Positions 1 through 5,241 of a stretch of 5,241 bases of DNA are shown in pieces. Made by a program: the position numbers and the translations under genes. The stretch's first letter is position 1. Each line of letters opens with the position of its first letter. The DNA is from Clostridia bacterium (GTDB lineage Bacteria > Bacillota > DSM-521 > Neomoorellales > Neomoorellaceae): the NCBI GenBank assembly GCA_012727745.1, contig JAAYGJ010000249.1:1-5241 (forward strand), read 5' to 3'. The notes beneath the pieces were generated by a model that did no database searches, had not been told where the DNA came from, and worked only from the letters and a program-made list of their open reading frames with translations.

Positions 1-1
1 G

Positions 2-3000
2 GATTTTAACAACGATCGGGTGTCGCTGGCCCGGTTGCAAGGAAATAAGTGGCAGGAACTAGTTGGCGGAGAACACCGTTTCCGGGCCCGACGGCGTAAC
101 ATTAGGTATGAAGAAATGTTACAAGACCTGATTGGGATTGCATCTGCCGACCTTTTCTGGTCTACCTTTTGCGTGGGACAACCTTTACCGGAACCGGGCC
201 AGTTGAGCCAGAGTGTACAGCAGCTGTTATCCGGCAGTGGTACTTACGGAGGGGAAGCATTGCAGAAATTGGAGCACTGGCTGGGGGAAAAAACCAGATA
301 TACCGGACGCCTGGGGGTATCCAGCCGGGATAAGAATAAAGATCGGGAATTGGAATTGTTACAGCAAGAAAAACTGCAGCTAGAACAGGCGGTGCAAACT
401 GCAGTTGCCAGTGTTGATGCTGTCCATGTTTTAGAGGAACAGATAGCTTCACTGGAACAACAGAAGCGGGAAGCAGAAAAGTTATTGGCGCAGAAAGAGG
501 GCCTGCACCGCGATTGGGTACGCTGGCGCTCTTTGCGGGAACGCTATATAAATGCTCTGCAGGAACAGAGGCGTTTATACCAGGCCCAGCAGGAGGCCAT
601 TAGCTTGCAAGAGAAGCTTGATAAACTGGCGCAGGAGATTGAGCAGCAGTATCCCGAATTTTTGACTGCCCCGCAGGATTTAGAGGCCGACCTGGATGCT
701 CTCGTTCGGCTAGAAGAAGATTTGCAACAGCAACGGGAGGAAATTGGCAAGCTTAAAGCTGCTTTTGAAAAGCAAAAACAGGAACTGCAGCAGTTGCAAG
801 AGGAGCTGCAGGGGCCGTTGGCTCCGGTAGTGGGCCGGCCCCACCTGGCCCGGGAGCATCGGGAATTGTTGCAGTCTTTACGCCAGCAGCAAGAACTGCA
901 AAACCGGCTGGCCAGCCTTGACAGCCAGGAAGAGGAAGCCCGAGCTGTGCTAACAGAGCTGCAGGCCTGGGCCGGCCTGGGGGAGAAATCCCTTGCTTAT
1001 TACCGCCAAGCAGCCCGCAGCGCCTTGCAGAAATATGCAGAGTTACAGGCAATGTTACAGGAGCAGGAAACAAAACAAAAGGAGCTGGCTTCTCGTTTTG
1101 GCCTTTTACAGCAAGGTTCGCCGGAGCTGTTGGCCCTTTGCCGGGACTACCATAGCCGTAAAGCTGCGCTGGAACAGGAATACAATGCTGTCCGGGAGGG
1201 GCACCGGCAAGCCAGTGAGCAGTTGCGCCGTTACCAGGAGGAAAAGGAAGATATCGAGCGGCAATTTGCTGATCTGGCAGAAATTCCGGCTTCTGCTATT
1301 GCTATGATCGATAGCAAACTGGACCTGGAACGTAAAAAGCGAGCTCTGGAGGCGGAAGAGGGGACCGTGCATACCGGCGGCAGGGGCAGGGCTTGCCTGC
1401 TGGTGGCTTTGCTGGCCCTGGCAGGAGCTATTATTTCCCTGGCGACAGGGCAACCGTTGGTTGCCTTAGGGCTGTTTGCTGCAACCCTGGTTGCGGGGGC
1501 ATATAGTTATGTTTGTAGCCGTAAAAGTAAAGCTCAGACTGCCTCTGCGGAGCTAAATAGCGTAGTGGCTGAGTTACATAAATTGGAGGCGCAACTGGGC
1601 CGTTTGGCCCAGCACCCCCTTGACGAGCTGGCCGCTATTCATGAACGTTTAAAATTGCGGGAGCAACGGCGGCAGGTACTATCTGCCCTGGCCGGGGATT
1701 TGCCTTCCCGTGAGCAGCTGGTCCGGCTGGAGGAAAAACTTTCTCAGGCAGGTAAAGAATTGACGGAGTTCAAAAGACGGCTTCAGCCTGTAATTGAAAC
1801 TCTGGGCGACCCCCAGGCTGCATTTTATGAGTGGCAAAGTCGTCAGGAGGAATTAAAGCGGCTGCAAGAACGGCTTACCCTTTTTGCCCGGGAGCAATAT
1901 GGTGTCGCGCCGGAGGAGGTAGCCAGCCTCAATCCCCGGGAGGCTGAAGGATGGCAGGAGGTACAGTTATTGGCAGCTATCCAGGGTGAAGAACCGGAGA
2001 CAGTGGGCGAGGCAGCCAGCTGGTTAGCTGCTTTACCTGATACTTGCTGGGCGGACTGGCAGGAAGAAGCAGAACGTTACCAGGAGGCGCAGGCTGTCTT
2101 ACATACCTGTACTATCCAGCGGCGTGAGCTGGAGCAAGCGGACGAGCAGGGCAGGAGCAGCTTGGAACGTCTGGCAGAAAAAATTGCCGGTCTGCGACAG
2201 AAAATTGCTCCTTTCACAGAAACAAGCTCCGGCGAAGAGCTTGAACAGCTACTAGCAAGATGTAGCGCTGTAGAGAAGGAACTCGAGGGCACCAGGAAAG
2301 TATTGAACAGCCTGCAGCAGAATTTGCAGGAGCAGGAAAGGAAACTACAGGAACAAATCAATTACAGAGAACAGCTCGCCACAAAACTGGCAGCAATATT
2401 AGCGCCGGCTCAGGGACAGGTGCTACAGGCCAGAGAACGCTGGCAGCAGTGGCAGCAGATGGAGGGAGAAAGGAAAGAACTATCTGCTGCATTAGCAGGT
2501 TTGTTTAAAGGCTGGGATGTTAAGGGTCTGGAAGAACTGGAGTTAAAAGTTATCGATGCTAATAATACCGCGATTCAGGTAAAGAACGAATGGCAGCAAC
2601 TGGTGGAAAGCCGGCCTGGACTGCCCGGCCTGGAAATGCGAGACCAGTGGGAACAGTTGGAGGCCGAGTATGCAGCCCTTGAGCAGGAACTAAGACAGCT
2701 GCAGGAACAGATAAGGTCTTTGGCCGATCAAATTTTAGAACGCAATAAAGAGCTGAGTGTATTAATGAGCCCGGATGTGGTCAACATTGCGGCTGCCAGA
2801 GACAGAATTGCCGATCTGGAGCTGGAGTGTGAACGGCTGGAACTGGAGACCGCAGCCCTGGCACTGGCCTACCGGGAACTAGCCGCGGTGCAAAACCTTT
2901 ACAATACCACCCACCGCGAGCGCCTGGCTGCTACAGCCAGCCAGTACTTTTCCGATCTTACCTGCTCCCCCGGGAGGCAGGTTGTTCTTGATGACAATTT

Positions 3001-3298
3001 CAATATAAAAGTAGCTGAAGCCAATGGCCAGATGGTGGAAGTTACCCAGTTGAGTCAAGGGGCCCAGGATCAGTTACAAGTGGCTTTGCGCCTTGCTATC
3101 GCTGACCTGGTTGCCGGGGATTACCGGCTACCCCTGATATTTGATGACCCTTTTCTTAACTTTGATAATACCCGTCTGGCCCAGTTGCAGGTGTCGCTGA
3201 ACAATGTTGCCGCCCGGCGGCAAATATTAATTCTCTCACACCGGCAGGAATATGAAAAATGGGGTTTGCCGGCGCAGGTAGAAGTTAATAACAACTAA
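2..3298 (+). CDS. YhaN-like SMC/Rad50-type coiled-coil ATPase with central membrane hairpin (5' partial)
   Basis: The frame is open to the left edge. A GTG at 20 is possible but has no ribosome binding site, and the P-loop is missing, so the true start lies upstream, perhaps 100 residues away. Numbering from GTG 20, about 1092 residues remain. Residues 1-60 resemble the region after the P-loop in Rad50/SbcC/YhaN proteins, with a plausible Q-loop in FCVGQ (Q54). Residues about 100-450 and 505-980 are Q/E/L-rich coiled coil. Residues about 458-477 and 480-500 are two hydrophobic helices. The C-terminal head has the ABC signature LSQGAQDQL (1011-1019), Walker B LPLIFDD (1037-1043) with D-loop NFD, and the switch histidine in LILSHR (H1074). 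There is no CxxC zinc hook. Known for the family: SMC-like ATPases pair with an SbcD/YhaO-type nuclease in DNA repair. Inferred here: a membrane-tethered DNA-end-processing ATPase, its nuclease partner probably encoded upstream. Family assignment is strong, exact substrate unknown. Confidence 0.93.
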   Translation, partial: DFNNDRVSLARLQGNKWQELVGGEHRFRARRRNIRYEEMLQDLIGIASADLFWSTFCVGQPLPEPGQLSQSVQQLLSGSGTYGGEALQKLEHWLGEKTRYTGRLGVSSRDKNKDRELELLQQEKLQLEQAVQTAVASVDAVHVLEEQIASLEQQKREAEKLLAQKEGLHRDWVRWRSLRERYINALQEQRRLYQAQQEAISLQEKLDKLAQEIEQQYPEFLTAPQDLEADLDALVRLEEDLQQQREEIGKLKAAFEKQKQELQQLQEELQGPLAPVVGRPHLAREHRELLQSLRQQQELQNRLASLDSQEEEARAVLTELQAWAGLGEKSLAYYRQAARSALQKYAELQAMLQEQETKQKELASRFGLLQQGSPELLALCRDYHSRKAALEQEYNAVREGHRQASEQLRRYQEEKEDIERQFADLAEIPASAIAMIDSKLDLERKKRALEAEEGTVHTGGRGRACLLVALLALAGAIISLATGQPLVALGLFAATLVAGAYSYVCSRKSKAQTASAELNSVVAELHKLEAQLGRLAQHPLDELAAIHERLKLREQRRQVLSALAGDLPSREQLVRLEEKLSQAGKELTEFKRRLQPVIETLGDPQAAFYEWQSRQEELKRLQERLTLFAREQYGVAPEEVASLNPREAEGWQEVQLLAAIQGEEPETVGEAASWLAALPDTCWADWQEEAERYQEAQAVLHTCTIQRRELEQADEQGRSSLERLAEKIAGLRQKIAPFTETSSGEELEQLLARCSAVEKELEGTRKVLNSLQQNLQEQERKLQEQINYREQLATKLAAILAPAQGQVLQARERWQQWQQMEGERKELSAALAGLFKGWDVKGLEELELKVIDANNTAIQVKNEWQQLVESRPGLPGLEMRDQWEQLEAEYAALEQELRQLQEQIRSLADQILERNKELSVLMSPDVVNIAAARDRIADLELECERLELETAALALAYRELAAVQNLYNTTHRERLAATASQYFSDLTCSPGRQVVLDDNFNIKVAEANGQMVEVTQLSQGAQDQLQVALRLAIADLVAGDYRLPLIFDDPFLNFDNTRLAQLQVSLNNVAARRQILILSHRQEYEKWGLPAQVEVNNN

Positions 3299-4515
3299 TT
3301 ATTCTGCAACATGTCTTCGGGCAGCATTTTATCAGTTTTAATGAACACCAGTGCCAGTAGGGTTATTAGCCCCGTCAGTACTGCTGCACCAATAAAAAGG
3401 GGTAGCTGTCCCAGGGTCATTGCCAGGCTGAAGGCCGGAGGACCAAGAGCTACCCCAAAAAATCGCATTGAGCCGTACAGGCAGGTTATACTACCGCGCG
3501 ATTTTGCGCTGGAGCTGGTAATTAAAGTATTGACCGCAGGTAAGATAGTACCTGTAGCGAAGCCCATAAAGGCCATAGCTACAAAAAATACATAAATATT
3601 GCGGAAAAAACCCATTGTTACCAGGGCAGCAGATTCAATTACCAGACCGGCAATTATAATGATTTTGAGTAGCTTGCCGATTTTTTCCTGGAAATAGAGG
3701 CCGGCCAGGTAAGAAGTGAGGGCCATTACACCAACCGGAATGGCGATTAGCAGGCCGATGTAAATGCCGGTTATACCGTAATTAGCTTCCAGAATGTCAG
3801 AAACATAACTTAAAACCCCGAATAAGACAAAGAGAACAACCATTCCGGCCAGGATAGAGGCCATTAGCGATAAGCCCTTTTGTTTTAAAAGCACACCCAA
3901 TTCCTGGAAATATTGGCCGAAATCAGGCTTATTTTTTTTGTTTTGCTTCGGTTCCTGGACCAAAAACCATACTGCCAGTCCGATGGGGATGGCCAGCAGG
4001 CCATAAAAGAAAAAAGGGGCAAACCAGATTAGCAAACTTATAGCAGAGCCGGCAATAGGGCTGACTACTTTACCCAGGCCGTTGGAAGCTTCTAGCAGGC
4101 CTAGGGCTTTAGTCCGTTCCTTGCTTTGAAAAATGTCGCTGGTCAGAGCCATAGCTAGCTGATAAGTACCACCGGCACCAATACCTTGAAGGATGCGGCT
4201 GCCCAGAATTAGGTAGTAGGGGGAAGCAAGCAGCCAGGCTGCCAGACCGGCCAGCAAACCGCCCAGGCCATACAATAGCAGGGCCGGTGCCATAATCGTT
4301 TTACGACCGTAGTGGTCAGAGAAAAAACCGGCAAAAGGGATAACTATTCCTGCTGGCAGGGAGAAAGCGGTGATATAAAGGCTCACCTGTACCAGGCTGA
4401 CCCCTAGTTCCGTCCGTATTAAGGGCAAGATAGGAACCAGCATCGAATTACCCAGTACCATAATAAAAGGTACGGTACAGAGGATAGCAAAGGGTAATTT
4501 TGTTGAGGATTTCAA
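3295..4515 (-). CDS. Major facilitator superfamily exporter, DHA1 (12-TM drug:H+ antiporter) type
   Basis: A 406-residue membrane protein, the usual size for a 12-TM MFS carrier, with six hydrophobic segments on each side of a charged loop (about residues 187-214, rich in K/Q). Numbering from the start chosen here: motif A, GFFSDHYGRKT, sits between TM2 and TM3 (63-73, with D67, R71, K72). Motif B is in TM4 (R107, then LQGIGAGG). A motif C-like antiporter signature is in TM5 (G146, G148, S152-P153, G156). These motifs mark proton-driven efflux carriers, so export of a drug or metabolite is likely; the substrate cannot be read from sequence. The start is TTG at 4515: GGAGGT lies 8 bases before it. 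The longer reading from TTG 4524 would put the Shine-Dalgarno directly against or over the start codon. The 3' end overlaps the convergent ATPase gene by 4 bases. Confidence 0.9.
   Translation of the reverse strand: MKSSTKLPFAILCTVPFIMVLGNSMLVPILPLIRTELGVSLVQVSLYITAFSLPAGIVIPFAGFFSDHYGRKTIMAPALLLYGLGGLLAGLAAWLLASPYYLILGSRILQGIGAGGTYQLAMALTSDIFQSKERTKALGLLEASNGLGKVVSPIAGSAISLLIWFAPFFFYGLLAIPIGLAVWFLVQEPKQNKKNKPDFGQYFQELGVLLKQKGLSLMASILAGMVVLFVLFGVLSYVSDILEANYGITGIYIGLLIAIPVGVMALTSYLAGLYFQEKIGKLLKIIIIAGLVIESAALVTMGFFRNIYVFFVAMAFMGFATGTILPAVNTLITSSSAKSRGSITCLYGSMRFFGVALGPPAFSLAMTLGQLPLFIGAAVLTGLITLLALVFIKTDKMLPEDMLQNN
3305..3340 (+). terminator. weak candidate terminator for the ATPase gene, inside the convergent gene
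   Basis: Just after the ATPase stop, TGTC and GGCA (3312-3315 and 3320-3323) close a TTCG tetraloop with one G-T pair. A further 3-bp stem (3305-3307 with 3324-3326) lies outside a 4-base bulge. TTTT and a second T-rich stretch follow. The stem is short and also encodes the C-terminus of the opposing exporter, so this is only a candidate. No better terminator is visible here. Confidence 0.25.
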
Positions 4516-4523
4516 GCGAGGCA

Positions 4524-4530
4524 ACCTCCC
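4524..4530 (-). promoter_or_regulatory. Shine-Dalgarno that decides the exporter start
   Basis: On the minus strand the bases read GGGAGGT. Its distance to TTG 4515 is 8 bases, which is ideal. The in-frame TTG at 4524 overlaps the last T of this motif and cannot use it. This favours a protein three residues shorter than the longest reading. Confidence 0.7.
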
Positions 4531-4544
4531 GTTTTATAAAGTGG

Positions 4545-4573
4545 AATATAGCTCCGGGGATAGAAACTGTATC
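4545..4573 (-). promoter_or_regulatory. candidate sigma-A promoter for the exporter gene
   Basis: Reading leftward, GATACA (4573-4568; only three of six match TTGACA) is followed after exactly 17 bases by TATATT (4550-4545; five of six match TATAAT). The predicted transcript would begin near 4538 and leave a short leader carrying the ribosome binding site. The weak -35 box fits a regulated promoter, but short matches in AT-rich DNA are common. Confidence 0.35.
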
Positions 4574-4576
4574 TAT
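4560..4576. promoter_or_regulatory. 17-bp near-perfect palindrome, possible operator of the exporter
   Basis: ATAGAAACTGTATCTAT has seven of eight base pairs symmetric about T4568; only 4565/4571 is mismatched. It overlaps the candidate -35 box, where a repressor or MerR/TetR-type regulator of an efflux gene would bind. No regulator gene is visible in the window, so the role is inferred from position and symmetry alone. Confidence 0.35.
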
Positions 4577-4619
4577 TTTGTCACCAGGAGTAAAAAAAAT
4601 GAGTGGGAATTAAAGATTT

Positions 4620-4662
4620 GTAAAAATCAAGGCCTCCAGAGAAGTAATACCTCTGGAGGACC
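4620..4662 (-). terminator. rho-independent terminator after the small YjcZ-like gene
   Basis: CCTCCAGAG (4633-4641) and CTCTGGAGG (4651-4659) form a perfect 9-bp stem with a 9-base loop. GG 4631-4632 and CC 4661-4662 can add two pairs around a bulged A. Read on the minus strand the hairpin is followed by TTGATTTTTAC, a moderate T tract; on the plus strand no T tract follows directly. It lies about 45 bases past the stop of the 33-residue gene and upstream of the exporter promoter, so it separates the two leftward transcripts. Confidence 0.75.
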
Positions 4663-4706
4663 GGGGAGTGTTTTATTGGGAGGTTTGTAGTTAATCAGGC
4701 TTGCTA

Positions 4707-4808
4707 TTACCAGATACCGAAGAAGAGCAGGATGAGGATTAAGAATAAAATAAAGCCCCAGCTGCCAAACTTGCTGCCGCCGCCGTACCAGTTCCTTGTA
4801 TCTGCCAT
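4707..4808 (-). CDS. 33-residue YjcZ-like small membrane protein, probably sporulation-associated
   Basis: ATG at 4808 is preceded by AAAGGAG (4825-4819) with a 10-base spacer, and the frame ends with TAA at 4709-4707. The protein begins MADTRNWYGGGSKFGSW and continues into one hydrophobic helix (about residues 18-32, rich in L, I and F), ending GIW. A tyrosine/glycine-rich N-terminus, then a single C-terminal membrane helix, within about 30-50 residues, is the pattern of the YjcZ family of small Firmicute sporulation proteins, whose molecular role is poorly known. The call rests on this pattern plus a strong ribosome binding site, a mother-cell-type promoter upstream and a terminator downstream, so it has its own transcription unit. 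It could instead be another unrelated small hydrophobic peptide. Confidence 0.82.
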   Translation of the reverse strand: MADTRNWYGGGSKFGSWGFILFLILILLFFGIW

Positions 4809-4839
4809 GTAATAAACACTCCTTTCCAAGATTTACTTT

Positions 4840-4868
4840 AATTTATGCCAGAGGCTATAAAAATGTGA
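4840..4868 (-). promoter_or_regulatory. candidate sigma-E / sigma-K sporulation promoter
   Basis: Reading leftward, TCACATT (4868-4862) matches six of seven positions of the sigma-E -35 pattern KMATATT. After 14 bases, CATAAATT (4847-4840) matches seven of eight of the sigma-E -10 pattern CATACAHT. The same bases fit sigma-K: CAC (4867-4865), 17 bases, then CATAAATTA (CATAnnnTA). Transcription would begin near 4833, about 25 bases before the start codon. Consensus forms are from B. subtilis knowledge; use in this organism is inferred. Confidence 0.5.
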
Positions 4869-5097
4869 TGCTGAAAAAGGTGGTTTAGGGATTACATAAG
4901 GGGCCAAATTTCCCCCAACTGATTGTTTCGTTAAAAATAAAGGGTATATTAAAGCTCCTGTCGCTAGGGAGAATTTATTTGCTATTGTGTGATACTTTCT
5001 TTGCCCGGTTGTATAACTAATAGAGACGTTGTCTAAATTTGAAGAGCATCTGCAAATATTTTTATCTGACAGTATGTACTTTTAGTTAGATGGTTTA
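4869..5097. other. intergenic stretch with no recognised gene
   Basis: About 230 AT-rich bases between the leftward small gene's promoter and the rightward leader. All ATG-started frames I followed stop within a few codons and none has a ribosome binding site. I see no tRNA, CRISPR unit or clear terminator. Two small symmetries are present: GGG and CCC around AAATTT near 4901-4916, and AGAC-GTT-GTCT at 5024-5034. Neither is strong enough to name. Confidence 0.6.
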
Positions 5098-5130
5098 TTG
5101 TAAAATTTAGCCTAGGTAAGTTGTAAAATT
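5098..5130 (+). repeat. 10-bp direct repeat, two copies 23 bases apart
   Basis: TTGTAAAATT occurs at 5098-5107 and again at 5121-5130. The start-to-start distance is 23 bases, about two helical turns, and the second copy begins at the candidate -35 box of the rightward gene. This could be a paired protein-binding site, or chance in AT-rich DNA. Confidence 0.45.
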
Positions 5131-5148
5131 AAATGCCGCACATATAAA
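5121..5148 (+). promoter_or_regulatory. candidate sigma-A promoter for the gene at the right edge
   Basis: TTGTAA (5121-5126; four of six) and TATAAA (5143-5148; five of six) are separated by 16 bases. The start of transcription would fall near 5155, which is also where the 5' arm of the leader hairpin begins. It gives a leader of about 65 bases before the ATG at 5220. Confidence 0.4.
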
Positions 5149-5154
5149 AATAGA

Positions 5155-5226
5155 GACTCATGGCAAAACCTCTGATATGTTAAAGGTGAGTAAACCACAA
5201 CATAAAGGAGGCCATGCCCATGAGTC
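5155..5226 (+). promoter_or_regulatory. nested leader hairpin over the ribosome binding site and start codon
   Basis: Three stems nest in register. GACTCATGG (5155-5163) pairs perfectly with CCATGAGTC (5218-5226), which contains the ATG at 5220. CCTCT (5169-5173) pairs with GGAGG (5207-5211), the Shine-Dalgarno. TATGTT (5176-5181) pairs with AACATA (5199-5204), leaving a 17-base loop. Folding would hide both translation signals of the next gene. This could limit translation, as leader structures do for some transposase or inducible resistance genes; the function is inferred and the fold was worked out by eye. Confidence 0.5.
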
Positions 5227-5241
5227 AATCCCATTGTACCA
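5220..5241 (+). CDS. start of an unidentified gene (3' partial, first seven codons)
   Basis: AAGGAGG at 5205-5211 lies 8 bases before ATG 5220, and the frame reads MSQSHCT before the window ends. An in-frame ATG at 5214 is only 2 bases from the Shine-Dalgarno and is less likely. Seven residues are too few to assign a family. A transposase is one possibility given the leader hairpin, but no terminal inverted repeat can be confirmed. It runs opposite to the small gene on its left, so it is not in its operon. Confidence 0.6.

Noticed and set aside
162..452. Open frame of 96 codons on the minus strand inside the ATPase gene
   Set aside because: It is antisense to a well-supported coiled-coil coding region, has an implausible residue mix for a known family and no ribosome binding site; a shadow frame. 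The same applies to the minus frames at 544-750, 753-1073, 1106-1453 and 2077-2361.
993..1307. Open frame of 104 codons on the plus strand in another phase of the ATPase gene
   Set aside because: It overlaps the continuous ATPase frame entirely and shows no recognisable motifs; a shadow produced by repetitive Q/E/L codons.
700..2760. Many short recurring CAG/GAG/CTG-rich strings, considered as DNA repeats
   Set aside because: They reflect codons for Q, E and L in the heptads of the coiled coil; no unit recurs at constant spacing.
3311..3595. Open frame of 94 codons on the plus strand opposite the exporter
   Set aside because: It is antisense to conserved membrane helices of the MFS protein and lacks a ribosome binding site.
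4900..4917. GGGG and CCCCC around AAATTT, considered as a hairpin terminator
   Set aside because: Only three G-C pairs plus an AT centre with two mismatches between, and no T tract after it on either strand.
5098..5241. Left end of an insertion sequence
   Set aside because: The leader hairpin and direct repeat would fit, but only seven codons of the gene are visible and neither a second terminal repeat nor a target duplication can be checked, so no mobile element is called.

Overview
The window looks like chromosomal DNA from a spore-forming, low-to-mid GC Firmicute, most likely a Clostridia/Desulfotomaculum-type organism. The reasons are: strong GGAGG-type ribosome binding sites, a TTG start, a YhaN-type SMC-like ATPase, a tiny YjcZ-like membrane protein behind a promoter that fits mother-cell sporulation sigma factors, and roughly balanced base composition. 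The genus is inference; no rRNA or marker gene is present.

Layout. (1) Bases 2-3298, plus strand: a very large SMC/Rad50-like coiled-coil ATPase whose N-terminus (P-loop) lies before the window. It has a two-helix membrane hairpin in the middle of the coiled coil and a complete ABC-type C-terminal head, the architecture of Bacillus subtilis YhaN. (2) Bases 3295-4515, minus strand: a 12-TM major facilitator (DHA1-like) exporter. It converges on the ATPase gene and overlaps it by 4 bases at the stop codons. Its leader carries a candidate promoter and a near-perfect 17-bp palindrome. (3) Bases 4620-4662: a rho-independent terminator reading leftward. (4) Bases 4707-4808, minus strand: a 33-residue YjcZ-like small membrane protein, with a sigma-E/sigma-K-like promoter at 4840-4868. 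(5) Bases 4869-5219: AT-rich intergenic DNA holding a 10-bp direct repeat, a candidate forward promoter and a leader that can fold into a nested hairpin over the next gene's ribosome binding site and start codon. (6) Base 5220 onward, plus strand: the first seven codons of a further gene, unidentified.

The genes do not form one operon. The ATPase probably ends a transcription unit whose earlier member (in YhaN systems, a YhaO/SbcD-like phosphoesterase nuclease) would be off the left edge. The exporter and the small sporulation-type gene are separately transcribed leftward, and the gene entering at the right edge diverges from them. No clearly new multi-gene system is visible. The most unusual items are the structured leader at 5155-5226 and the unlisted small gene with its sporulation-type promoter.
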